A DNA stretch of 64,000 nt, from NCBI RefSeq assembly GCF_030814475.1, contig NZ_JAUSVF010000001.1, positions 3,664,001 through 3,728,000 on the forward strand, written 5' to 3'. The translations under genes and the position numbers were made by a program. The DNA is from Pararhizobium capsulatum DSM 1112. GTDB lineage: Bacteria > Pseudomonadota > Alphaproteobacteria > Rhizobiales > Rhizobiaceae. The notes below the pieces were generated by a model. The model was not told where the DNA came from. It worked only from the letters and a program-made list of their open reading frames with translations, and searched no databases. Shown here piece by piece: positions 25,980-34,268 of the stretch (its first letter is position 1; each line of letters starts with the position of its first letter).

Positions 25980-26747
25980 TCACAATTTTCCGATCGACAG
26001 CGCTCCATCCGCATTGATCACCGAGCCCGTCGCAAACCCGAACCGGCCGGACGCCAGCGCCGAGACGATATCGCCGATATCCGACGGCTCGCCCCAGCGC
26101 TTCATCGGCACCAGCCCGCCATCGATCAGCGCGTCGTATTTCGTGGAAACCCCCGCCGTCATCTCCGAGCGGATGATGCCCGGCCGGACCTCGAAAACAC
26201 CGATGCCGGTATCGGCAAGCCTCAGCGCCAGCCCTTGCGAGAAGGCCGAAAGGCCCGCCTTGCTGATGCAATAGTCCAGACGTTCCGGCGAACTCAGCGA
26301 GGACGAGACCGAGGTGATGTTGACGATGGAACGTGCACCCTTCCCGTCGCTCGACAGCATCGCCCGCAGCACGGCTTGCGTGAAAAATACCGTGCCGCGC
26401 AGATTGGTCGAAACGATCGTGTCGAAATTCTCCGGCTGCATATCAAGGAAATCGCCGCGCACCACCGAAGCCATGCCGGCATTGTTGACGAGACAATCGA
26501 TGCGCCCGAAACGCGCGATGACACTATCCACCGTCGCCTGATGCCCGGCGATGTCTGAAAGATCAGCCTGGAAGAAAGCCGCCTCCGCCCCGAGCGCAGC
26601 CAGTTCATCGATCACCGTCGAAATGCCCGCACTGTCGCCGATGCCGGTGATGGCGATATCGAAGCCTTCGACGGCAAGCGCCCTGGCGATGCCGAGCCCA
26701 ATGCCGCGGCGTCCGCCGGTGACGATGGCCACGCGCCGCGCCGTCAT
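25980..26747 (-). CDS. SDR family oxidoreductase (FabG-like, 3-ketoacyl-ACP reductase type)
   Basis: This 255-residue short-chain dehydrogenase has TGGRRGIG at the N-terminus, NNAG in VNNAGMAS, a serine in ITSVSSSLSS and the YCISK Tyr/Lys pair, ending with the usual DGALSIGKL. Such proteins annotated as 3-ketoacyl-ACP reductases in sugar operons often act on sugars or polyols instead. It overlaps the upstream GMC gene by 4 bp, so the two are translationally coupled and probably act on the same substrate. Confidence 0.87.
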   Translation of the reverse strand: MTARRVAIVTGGRRGIGLGIARALAVEGFDIAITGIGDSAGISTVIDELAALGAEAAFFQADLSDIAGHQATVDSVIARFGRIDCLVNNAGMASVVRGDFLDMQPENFDTIVSTNLRGTVFFTQAVLRAMLSSDGKGARSIVNITSVSSSLSSPERLDYCISKAGLSAFSQGLALRLADTGIGVFEVRPGIIRSEMTAGVSTKYDALIDGGLVPMKRWGEPSDIGDIVSALASGRFGFATGSVINADGALSIGKL

Positions 26748-28252
26748 GCCCCCAGATCCTTTTCGCGGATATGCGCCCCGACCCTCAGCGCCTGCGCCGC
26801 CACCGACAGTGCCGGATTGACGGCGGCCGACGTCGGCAGATAGGAGGCATCAACCACGAAGAGATTGGGATGGTCATAGGCACGGCAATAGACATCGAGC
26901 GGTGCACTTGCCGGATCGTTGCCGATTCTGACGGTGCCGCACTGGTGCGACGGCGTGCGCTTGTCGAAGGGACGCGACAGCACGATCGGGAAACCGGCCG
27001 CCTTCAGCGCCGCCTTGAGCTTCTTCACCAACATCAGGTGCGCCGGCCAGTTGGTGCGCACCCATTGCAGCACGATGCGCTCGCCATCGACCATGATCCG
27101 GCTTTCGGGATGCGGAATATCCTCGCTCATTGCATAGAAATCGATCGCATGGGCCGAGACCTGGTTCAGCATCCATTCCGGCACCGATGGCATCTGCGCC
27201 TTGAGGATCGGGCCGGAGATGCGGCCGAGAAGCTGGACATTGCCGAGCGGCGCCCCGCCCTCCCCATCCGAGAGGTAATAGTCGTTGAAGCCGAAGCTCT
27301 TCTGGTAGATCGAGGTGTTGCGATAGAAGGGAGAAACCCCGATCACCGCACTCGAATTGTGGTTCATGAAGTTGCGGCCGACCTGATCGGAGCTATTGGC
27401 AAGCCCCTTCGGATTGGCATCATTGGCCGAACGCAGCAGCAGAACGGAGGACTGCACGGCGCCTGCCGAGAGAATGACGAGCTTCGGCGAGATCGATTGC
27501 TCGGCGCCGTCCTTGACGTAATACACCGTCTCGATGCGCTTGCCATCAGCCGCAGTCTGAAGGCGCGTGACCCGTGAGCCGGTCTGGAGCCTTACATTCG
27601 GATGCTGCAGCGCCAAGGCCAAAGCCACCGTCTCTGCATCCATCTTGCCGTCGAAGCTGTTCGGATGGGCATCCCACGGCGTCTTCGCCTTCTTCAGCCA
27701 CGCATCGATATCGATGCCGAGCGGCAGGGAATAGGGGTGCAGGCCGTTGCGCTGCATCTTTTCGCGCACCGAGGCGATTGCGGGTTCATCCGGCACCGGA
27801 GAAAACGCATAGCCCTTCGAATGGGCTGGTTCCGTCGGGTCCTGCCCCAGCGCACCACGCACCTGATAGAGTTGCTCGGCGGCGCTGTACCACGGCTCCA
27901 GTTCCTCATAGGGGAACGGCCAGGCGGGCGAGACGCCTTCCAGATGCTGCATCTCCTCGAAATCCTCGCGGCGGTAGCGCACCAGCACCGCCCCGTAGAA
28001 TTTCGAATTGCCGCCAACATTGTAGTAATTGCCGGGGTTGAACGCCGTGCCATCGGTTTCGTACCAGCTTTCCTTCGGCCTGAAATGACCGCGCTGGAAG
28101 ATCGCCCTGGCATCGCGGTTCTCCGGCCGGTCCTGGATATGGCCACCGGCCTCGAGGATCAGGATGTCGGCACCAGATGACGCCAGCGCCGAGGCGATGG
28201 TGGAGCCGCCGATGCCGGAGCCGATGATGACGATATCGGGCTGCTTGACCAT
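26744..28252 (-). CDS. GMC family oxidoreductase
   Basis: This 502-residue flavoprotein has an N-terminal FAD motif (IVIIGSGIGGSTIASAL), YYNVGGNSKFYGAVLVR in the middle and a GMC C-terminal domain with HQCGTVRIG (active-site His) and DASYLPTSAAVNPALSVAAQ. It belongs to the sugar-oxidising branch that includes pyranose-oxidase and glucoside 3-dehydrogenase-like proteins. No signal peptide is present. The ATG at 28252, 8 bp after the ATPase stop, is chosen because the FAD motif follows immediately; the longer frame overlaps the ATPase. It is coupled to the downstream SDR gene. Confidence 0.85.
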   Translation of the reverse strand: MVKQPDIVIIGSGIGGSTIASALASSGADILILEAGGHIQDRPENRDARAIFQRGHFRPKESWYETDGTAFNPGNYYNVGGNSKFYGAVLVRYRREDFEEMQHLEGVSPAWPFPYEELEPWYSAAEQLYQVRGALGQDPTEPAHSKGYAFSPVPDEPAIASVREKMQRNGLHPYSLPLGIDIDAWLKKAKTPWDAHPNSFDGKMDAETVALALALQHPNVRLQTGSRVTRLQTAADGKRIETVYYVKDGAEQSISPKLVILSAGAVQSSVLLLRSANDANPKGLANSSDQVGRNFMNHNSSAVIGVSPFYRNTSIYQKSFGFNDYYLSDGEGGAPLGNVQLLGRISGPILKAQMPSVPEWMLNQVSAHAIDFYAMSEDIPHPESRIMVDGERIVLQWVRTNWPAHLMLVKKLKAALKAAGFPIVLSRPFDKRTPSHQCGTVRIGNDPASAPLDVYCRAYDHPNLFVVDASYLPTSAAVNPALSVAAQALRVGAHIREKDLGA

Positions 28253-28260
28253 GACAGCAA

Positions 28261-29373
28261 TCAGCCGATGCGCTGCTGGCTTTGCGGATCGAAGAACACC
28301 GCCTTGTCCAGATTGAAGGCAAGCCGCGCGGTCTGGCCGGGGGCAATGCGGGCGTCGGCGCGCAGGCGGGCCACCACTTCCTTGCCGCCGAGCTTGGTCA
28401 CCGCAAATGTATCCGAACCGGCAGGCTCCACCACGTCGATCAGGCAATCGCCTTCGAACAGCGACTGCGCATTGCGGTCGGCACCATCCGGATCGGTCAG
28501 CGCTTCCGGGCGGATGCCGAAGACGACCTGCTTGCCGGAATAGGCGGCCAGTCCACGGATCTGCGGCACCGGCACGCGGAGAGGCTCGGCTTCTGGCCGC
28601 AGCAGCGACACATGCAGGTCGTTGCCGCCGCCTTCGATCGTCGCGGTCAGAAGATTCATCGCCGGCGAGCCCATGAAATCCGCAACAAACAGGTTCTTCG
28701 GATTGTTGTAGATTTCAGCTGGCGTGCCGAACTGCTGCACCTCGCCATCGCGCATGACGGCGATCTTCGTGGCCAGCGTCATCGCTTCGATCTGGTCGTG
28801 GGTGACATAGACGATGGACGTGCCGGTCGCCTGATGCAGCCGCTTGATCTCGATGCGCATGTCGACGCGCAGCTTGGCATCGAGATTGGACAGAGGCTCA
28901 TCGAACAGGAAGAGTTTCGGGTCGCGCACCAAGGCGCGCCCCATGGCGACACGCTGGCGTTGGCCGCCGGAAAGCTGGCTCGGCTTGCGGTCGAGCAGAT
29001 GGGTGATCTGCAGCACCTTGGCGACCTTGTCGATCGCCTTCTTGCGTTCCTCGACCGGCACGCCGCGCATTTCCATGCCGAAGGAAATATTGCCGGCGAC
29101 GGTCATGTTGGGATAAAGCGCATAGCTCTGGAACACCATCGCGATATCGCGCTTGGACGGATGCAGATCGTCGATCGCCCTTCCATCGACGCGGATCGTG
29201 CCCTCGGTGATCGATTCGAGCCCGGCAATCGTGTTGAGCAGTGTGGACTTGCCGCAGCCGGACGGACCGACGAGCACCAGGAAGCCGCCCTTCTCGAGCT
29301 CAAGGTCAATGCCCTTGAGGATTTCCAGGGAGCCGAAACGCTTTCTGAGACCGGATATTTCGAGGAAAGCCAT
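28261..29373 (-). CDS. Sugar ABC transporter ATP-binding protein (UgpC/MalK family)
   Basis: This 370-residue ATPase has Walker A (GPSGCGKST), LSGGQRQRVAMGRAL, Walker B (LFLFDEPLSNLD), an H-loop THDQ and the C-terminal TOBE domain typical of CUT1 sugar importers. It follows the permease by 3 bp. It would power the importer built from the two permeases and the binding protein upstream. Confidence 0.92.
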   Translation of the reverse strand: MAFLEISGLRKRFGSLEILKGIDLELEKGGFLVLVGPSGCGKSTLLNTIAGLESITEGTIRVDGRAIDDLHPSKRDIAMVFQSYALYPNMTVAGNISFGMEMRGVPVEERKKAIDKVAKVLQITHLLDRKPSQLSGGQRQRVAMGRALVRDPKLFLFDEPLSNLDAKLRVDMRIEIKRLHQATGTSIVYVTHDQIEAMTLATKIAVMRDGEVQQFGTPAEIYNNPKNLFVADFMGSPAMNLLTATIEGGGNDLHVSLLRPEAEPLRVPVPQIRGLAAYSGKQVVFGIRPEALTDPDGADRNAQSLFEGDCLIDVVEPAGSDTFAVTKLGGKEVVARLRADARIAPGQTARLAFNLDKAVFFDPQSQQRIG

Positions 29374-29376
29374 GTG

Positions 29377-30321
29377 TTATCCTTTGACGGCGCCCGCCAT
29401 CAGTCCGCGAACGAAATAGCGGCCGGCGAGAATGTAAACGAGAAGCGTGGGCATGGCGGCGATCATTGCGGCGGCCATATTGACGTTGTATTCGACCACC
29501 CCGGTCGAGGTGTTGACGACGTTGTTCAGCGCCACCGTCATCGGCATGGACTCGCCCGTTCCGGCATAGGCCGAGGCGAACAGGAAGTCGTTCCAGATAT
29601 TGGTGAACTGGTAGATCACCGTGACGACGATGATCGGCAGCGAGTTCGGCAGCATGATGCGCCGGAAGATCTGGAAGAAACCGGCACCATCCACTTGCGC
29701 GGCCTTGACCAGCTCGGTCGGGAAAGCCTCGTAGAAATTGCGGAAGAACAGCGTCGTAAAACCGAGACCATAGATCACGTGGACCAGCACGAGATTGACG
29801 GTCGGATTGCCGAAACCGAAGCTGAGACCCACGGTATTCTGCAACATCACGCCGAAACGGCCGAGACTGCCGAGAATGGTCGCCATCGGGAGAAGCACCG
29901 ACTGGAACGGGATGAAGCAGGCAAACAGCATCAGGCCGAACACCAGCGTATGGCCACGAAAACGCCATTTGGTCAGCACATAGCCGTTCAGCGCGCCCAG
30001 GATCGTCGAGATCAGGACGGCCGGGATGACCATTTTCAGCGAATTCCAGAAATAGCCCTTGATGCCGGCGCAGGTAAGGCCAACGCAGGTCTCGCCCCAG
30101 GCCTTCACCCATGGCTCGAAGGTCGGCGCGCTCGGAAGCGCCAGCATGTTGCCGTTCTGGATTTCGTCCATGGTCTTGAACGAGGTGACCAGCATGACGA
30201 ACAGCGGCATGAGATAGACAATGGCAAAGAATGCCAGCAGCCCATAGATGAAGACGCGATTGAAGATGCGCGCGCCATTGCTGCGGCGTGCCGCCGTGCC
30301 CGAGGAGACGATCGCGCTCAT
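29377..30321 (-). CDS. Carbohydrate ABC transporter permease (MalG type)
   Basis: This 314-residue permease has about six membrane spans and an EAA motif region (AAQVDGAGFFQIFRRIMLP). The N-terminus (RVFIYGLLAFFAIVYLMPLF) and overall length fit the MalG-like partner of CUT1 importers. It overlaps the MalF-type permease by 4 bp, indicating coupled synthesis. Confidence 0.9.
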   Translation of the reverse strand: MSAIVSSGTAARRSNGARIFNRVFIYGLLAFFAIVYLMPLFVMLVTSFKTMDEIQNGNMLALPSAPTFEPWVKAWGETCVGLTCAGIKGYFWNSLKMVIPAVLISTILGALNGYVLTKWRFRGHTLVFGLMLFACFIPFQSVLLPMATILGSLGRFGVMLQNTVGLSFGFGNPTVNLVLVHVIYGLGFTTLFFRNFYEAFPTELVKAAQVDGAGFFQIFRRIMLPNSLPIIVVTVIYQFTNIWNDFLFASAYAGTGESMPMTVALNNVVNTSTGVVEYNVNMAAAMIAAMPTLLVYILAGRYFVRGLMAGAVKG

Positions 30322-31271
30322 CGTGACTTCTCCCTGAGTTCGGAATAGAGATAAGGAACGATGATCGCCGAGATCGTCATCAGCATGATGATGGCGCTGG
30401 CGGAACCGACGGCCATTTCATTGCGCTTGAACGTGTATTCATACATGAAGTTGGACGGCAGCCAGGCCGAACCGCCGGGGCCGCCGGATGTCAGCGCCAC
30501 GACAAGGTCGTAGGACTTGATCGCCATATGGGCGAGCACGATGAACGCGGACAAAAAGACCGGGCGCAGCAACGGTATGATGATGCGGCGATAGAGCTGG
30601 ATCGTGGTCGCGCCATCAATCTGCGCCGCCTTCATGATCTCACCGTCAATGCCGCGCAAGCCCGCGAGGAACATCGCCATGACGAAGCCCGAAGCCTGCC
30701 AGACGCCGGCGATGACGACGGTATAGATCACGAAATCCTTGTTCTTGATCCAGTCGAAATGAAAGCTCGTCCACCCCCATTGATGCAGCGTCTGCTCCAG
30801 GCCAAGACCGGGATCGAGGAACCATTTCCAGGCGACGCCGGTGACGATGAACGACAGCGCCATCGGATAGAGATAGATCGGCCGCAACAGGCCTTCGCCA
30901 CGGATTTTCTGGTCCAGCAGGATAGCAAGGAACAGGCCGAGGCCGAGGCAGATGCCGATATAGAGAAAGCCGAAAATACCCATATTGGTAATCGACGTGT
31001 ACCAGCTCGACGGCGGGTCGCTCTCGAAGGTCCAGCGCCAGAGCCGTTGATAGGCGCGCGGACCCGTCAGCACATAGGACGGAAATGTCTTGGAATTGGT
31101 AAAGGACAGGAAGCCCGTCCAGATGATGAAGCCGTAGACAAAGACCAGCGTGATCGCAAAACTTGGCGCCAGTACCAGCTTGGGCAGCGCATCCTGCAGA
31201 CGAGAGCGCAGGGAATTGCGCGACGAGCGCTCCGGCGTCAGCTTGATCTCGGTGGTCGCAACAGTGCTCAT
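30318..31271 (-). CDS. Carbohydrate ABC transporter permease (MalF type)
   Basis: This 317-residue permease has about six membrane spans and the coupling motif KAAQIDGATTIQLYRRIIIP. It is the MalF-like partner, located 90 bp downstream of the binding-protein stop codon and overlapping the second permease gene by 4 bp. Together with that protein and the ATPase it forms a CUT1 importer. Confidence 0.9.
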   Translation of the reverse strand: MSTVATTEIKLTPERSSRNSLRSRLQDALPKLVLAPSFAITLVFVYGFIIWTGFLSFTNSKTFPSYVLTGPRAYQRLWRWTFESDPPSSWYTSITNMGIFGFLYIGICLGLGLFLAILLDQKIRGEGLLRPIYLYPMALSFIVTGVAWKWFLDPGLGLEQTLHQWGWTSFHFDWIKNKDFVIYTVVIAGVWQASGFVMAMFLAGLRGIDGEIMKAAQIDGATTIQLYRRIIIPLLRPVFLSAFIVLAHMAIKSYDLVVALTSGGPGGSAWLPSNFMYEYTFKRNEMAVGSASAIIMLMTISAIIVPYLYSELREKSR

Positions 31272-31361
31272 GAAAATCGTCCCCTCCCAGGGCCGTCATT
31301 CGTATTCGTATCTGGAGACCTCCCCCGCTTGGCGCGGGGAAGGGTCCTGTTCAGATGGATA

Positions 31362-32624
31362 TCAGCGTGCGTCGTCGATCGCCTTGACGAGTTCCGTCAC
31401 GGCTTCGTCGGAGGTCTTGATCTGGCCATGCACGAACTTGGACACGACGTCCTTGTAGGCATTGGCGATGGCCGGAGGAGCGCCGTAACCCTGGGCCAGC
31501 GAGCCGAACAGCGTGCCGCCGTCGTTCGCTGCCTTCAGGTCGGCGATGCCTTTCTTGCCGCAAGCGTCGAAATCCGTGTCCGGAACGTCGGTACGGGCAG
31601 GAACCGAGCCCTTGACGACGTTGAACGCCGACTGGAAGCTCTTCGACAGTGTTGCCGTCGCGAGCGCGACCTGAGCAGCCTTCTGGTTGTCCGGAACGTT
31701 GAACATGCCGAACATGTCGGAGTTATAGATCACGCTGCCGTCGGTGCCGGGGAAGCGGTAGCACAGGAAGTCCGTATCCGGGGTCTTCTTGGCAGCCACG
31801 AATTCGCCCTTGGCCCAATCGCCCATGACCTGCACAAGGGCATCACCCTTGATGACCATGGCGGTTGCAAGGTTCCAGTCGCGGCCCGAGAAGTTCGGAT
31901 CGACATATTTGATGATCGTTGCGAGGTTATCGAACGACTTCTTCATCGTGTCGGACTTGAGCGACTCTTCATCGAGATCGTTGAACGCCTTCTTGTAGAA
32001 CTCGGGGCCGCCCGTGGAAAGGACGATCGAGTCGAACATCGTGGCTTCCTGCCAGTTCTGGCCGCCCAGTGCGAGCGGGATGACGCCGGCAGCCTTTGCC
32101 TTGTCGAGCAGGGCAATCAGGTCGTCGAAGGTCTTCGGCTGCGTGCCGCCGATCTTGTCCATGACGGCCTTGTTGATCCACAGCCAGTTCACCGAGTGAA
32201 CGTTGACCGGGGCAGCAACCCACTTGCCGTCATAAACAGAGAACTTCTGCAGCGCTGCCGGAACTGACTTGTCCCAGCCTTCCTTCACAGCCGTTTCGGT
32301 GAGGTCGCCCATCACGCCGGCAGCCGCATAATCAAGCACTGTGTAGCCGAGCATCTGCGACGCTGTCGGATAGGTGCCAGCGGCAACCATGGCCTTCAGC
32401 GCCGTCATCGCCGCATCGCCGCCACCGCCGGCAACCGGCACGTCTTTCCAGGCAAAGCCTTCCTTGGAAAGATCGCCCTTCAAGACGTTCAGAGCAGCCG
32501 CTTCGCCGCCCGACGTCCACCAATGAAGCATCTGGACTTCCTTGACGTCCTCGGCCTGGGCGGCAAGCCCGCAGCCTGCCAACATCAAAGCTGCCATTGC
32601 CGTCGTCGTCATAAACTTGCGCAT
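31362..32624 (-). CDS. Sugar ABC transporter substrate-binding protein (glucose/mannose type)
   Basis: This family 1 solute-binding protein is 420 residues long. Its signal peptide spans residues 1-24, ending near LAAQAED. The mature N-terminus (VQMLHWWTSGGEAAALNVLK) and the later SVNWLWINKAVMDKIGG and VMGDWAKGEF segments resemble glucose/mannose-binding proteins of the GtsA/GltB kind. GGGAGGAA precedes the ATG at 32624, which is preferred over the in-frame 32735 start. It is the first gene of the importer operon, facing the LacI gene. A monosaccharide ligand is likely by family but not certain. Confidence 0.88.
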   Translation of the reverse strand: MRKFMTTTAMAALMLAGCGLAAQAEDVKEVQMLHWWTSGGEAAALNVLKGDLSKEGFAWKDVPVAGGGGDAAMTALKAMVAAGTYPTASQMLGYTVLDYAAAGVMGDLTETAVKEGWDKSVPAALQKFSVYDGKWVAAPVNVHSVNWLWINKAVMDKIGGTQPKTFDDLIALLDKAKAAGVIPLALGGQNWQEATMFDSIVLSTGGPEFYKKAFNDLDEESLKSDTMKKSFDNLATIIKYVDPNFSGRDWNLATAMVIKGDALVQVMGDWAKGEFVAAKKTPDTDFLCYRFPGTDGSVIYNSDMFGMFNVPDNQKAAQVALATATLSKSFQSAFNVVKGSVPARTDVPDTDFDACGKKGIADLKAANDGGTLFGSLAQGYGAPPAIANAYKDVVSKFVHGQIKTSDEAVTELVKAIDDAR

Positions 32625-32734
32625 CGTATTCCTCCCGTTTGCAAGTTCCCGGCGGTGGATCTTCTCCCCGCCACTACCAAAACCGACCGCCCCAAGCGGC
32701 CGATGATCTATCGCGGCTCCCCGCCGCTGCTTCA

Positions 32735-32752
32735 ATTTAAAACGTTATAAAT
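32735..32752. promoter_or_regulatory. LacI-type operator 1
   Basis: An 18-bp imperfect palindrome centred on CG (32743-32744), with 8 of 9 positions symmetric. It lies about 110 bp upstream of the binding-protein ATG and shares the TTTAAAACGTT core with operator 2. Confidence 0.6.
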
Positions 32753-32870
32753 TCACGCAAGTCAAGCGCATGTGCGAAACTTCGAAAATTTGCTTAATTG
32801 CATTGATTAATAACGGTAATTTCTCGAGCATGAATGCTGCATCGCAGCATGAACAGTTACATTTTCCGCA

Positions 32871-32886
32871 TTTAAAACGTTTTCAC
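32871..32886. promoter_or_regulatory. LacI-type operator 2
   Basis: A palindromic AAAACGTTTT core (32874-32883) within TTTAAAACGTTTTCAC, about 60 bp upstream of the lacI GTG start. It could mediate autoregulation. Confidence 0.55.
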
Positions 32887-32945
32887 AAACCAAGATTGCG
32901 CCTTCGTCTGTTGCGGGTTACAAAGGCGCCCTGTCCCTGCCTTCC

Positions 32946-34007
32946 GTGAGTCACTCCTTGGCCGAAACTCCTAAATCCGCTCCTGTCGACGCCCCGCTCA
33001 AAGCGGCCAGGCCGACCTTGCGCACGATCGCCGATCTGACGGGTTTCGCAGTCACCACGGTCTCGCGCGCCTTGAGCAATGCGCCGCAGATTTCCGCGGA
33101 AACCCGCCGGCGCGTGCACGAGGTCGCAAGCGAGATCGGCTATCTTCCCGACCGGGCCGCGCAGCGCCTGAAAACCGGCCGCACCAACGTCATCAGCGTG
33201 CTGCTCGACCCGCATGAGGAAATCCTCGGCTATGGCACATCGCTGATGCTCGGCATCGCGCGCGCGCTGAAGGACACACCCTACCATCTCATCGTCACGC
33301 CAAGCTTCGCGGCCACCAGCAATGCCGATGCCATCAGTCATATCATCCGCAACGGCATGGCGGACGGCATCATCTTCTCGCGCACCGAGCCCTTCGATCC
33401 CCGCGTCCGCCTGCTTCTGGAGCAAGGGTTTCCGTTCGTCACCCACGGCCGCACGGAATTCTCCACGCCGCATCCTTATGTCGACTACGACAACTTCACC
33501 TTTGCCTATGAGGCGACGAAGCGGCTGATCGCCCGCGGCCGCCGCAAGCCGACGATCATCCTGCCGCCCAGGCGCATGACGTTTTGTCAGCACCTGCAGC
33601 ACGGCTTCATGACCGCCGTGCGCGAGGCCGGCGCCGCCTACGAAATCCCTGATGACATCAACCTCGACTGCCCCGTCGATCAGATCCGCGACTTCGTCAG
33701 CCGCCGGGCTGGCATGCCCGATGGCCCGGACGGTTTCGTCTGCGGCGGCGAGGTCTCGGCGCTCGCGACCATCACCGGCATGAGCGACCGCGGCCTCACG
33801 CTCGGCACCGAATACGACATTGTCGCCAAGCAGACCTCGAAGCTTCTCGTCAACATTCAGCCGAAGGTGGAGACGATCTACGAGGATCTGGTCGATACCG
33901 GCTTTCGCATGGGCACGACCCTGCTCGCCGCCATCGGCGGCGAGACTGATCCGGAGAGGCTGCAGACGCTGCTGAAGCCGACGATCGAATTCCCCGAAGG
34001 CAGCTGA
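32946..34007 (+). CDS. LacI family transcriptional regulator (sugar importer)
   Basis: This 353-residue LacI-family regulator starts at GTG 32946. The helix-turn-helix and hinge are at about residues 25-75 (LRTIADLTGFAVTTVSRALS, then GYLPDRAAQRLKTGRTN), after a longer than usual N-terminal extension. The rest is a periplasmic-binding-protein-like effector domain. It resembles regulators of alpha-glucoside and related sugar importers in rhizobia. It is divergent from the binding-protein gene and two candidate operators lie between them, so it probably represses the importer until an imported sugar or derivative binds. Confidence 0.88.
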   Translation: MSHSLAETPKSAPVDAPLKAARPTLRTIADLTGFAVTTVSRALSNAPQISAETRRRVHEVASEIGYLPDRAAQRLKTGRTNVISVLLDPHEEILGYGTSLMLGIARALKDTPYHLIVTPSFAATSNADAISHIIRNGMADGIIFSRTEPFDPRVRLLLEQGFPFVTHGRTEFSTPHPYVDYDNFTFAYEATKRLIARGRRKPTIILPPRRMTFCQHLQHGFMTAVREAGAAYEIPDDINLDCPVDQIRDFVSRRAGMPDGPDGFVCGGEVSALATITGMSDRGLTLGTEYDIVAKQTSKLLVNIQPKVETIYEDLVDTGFRMGTTLLAAIGGETDPERLQTLLKPTIEFPEGS

Positions 34008-34018
34008 ACTTGCTCCCT

Positions 34019-34147
34019 CTTCTCCCCAGCGGGGAGAAGGTGGCCCGAAGGGCCGGATGAGGGGGAGCCACAGGCTCTGAATTTGCGGGGGCACCCCCTC
34101 ATCGCCTCGCATCCGCTCGGCACTTCTCCCCGCTGGGGAGAAGAGGG
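34019..34147. repeat. RIME-like element with two palindromes
   Basis: CTTCTCCCC with GGGGAGAAG at 34019-34039 and again at 34123-34143, with GGCCC-GAA-GGGCC in between. It is the same design as the element at 25848-25975 and lies in the 261-bp gap between lacI and the aldehyde dehydrogenase stop. The remainder of the gap (34148-34268) shows nothing recognisable. The two palindromes may also serve as terminators for the converging transcripts. Confidence 0.75.
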
Positions 34148-34268
34148 AGATCGCGGCGGCCCTCGCCATTGCATATGACCTGAGCAGCAGACGGACTAGC
34201 GGCATCGCCTTCTCGTCCAGCCGCTCTCCTTTCCGCAAACCTGCCATCGCCATTGCTCTACCCGTCCC

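Larger units (their letters stand above)
32625..32945. promoter_or_regulatory. Divergent control region of the sugar importer and lacI
   Basis: This 321-bp region is AT-rich in its centre and carries two related palindromes with a central CG. ATTTAAAACGTTATAAAT at 32735-32752 is near the binding-protein start, and AAAACGTTTT at 32874-32883 (within TTTAAAACGTTTTCAC) is about 60 bp upstream of lacI. Both fit LacI-family operators and may allow looping or joint control of the two transcripts. No gene is seen in the region. Confidence 0.7.

Noticed and set aside
28282..30348. 688-codon plus-strand open frame
   Set aside because: It runs antisense through the ABC ATPase and permease genes, whose motifs are unmistakable. 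The translation is rich in His, Arg and Gln without domain motifs, typical of antisense frames in GC-rich DNA.
30528..32267. 579-codon plus-strand open frame
   Set aside because: It overlaps the MalF-type permease and the binding protein on the opposite strand, with low-complexity composition.
32883..34253. 456-codon minus-strand open frame
   Set aside because: It covers the LacI gene in antisense; the LacI reading has a clear helix-turn-helix and effector domain.
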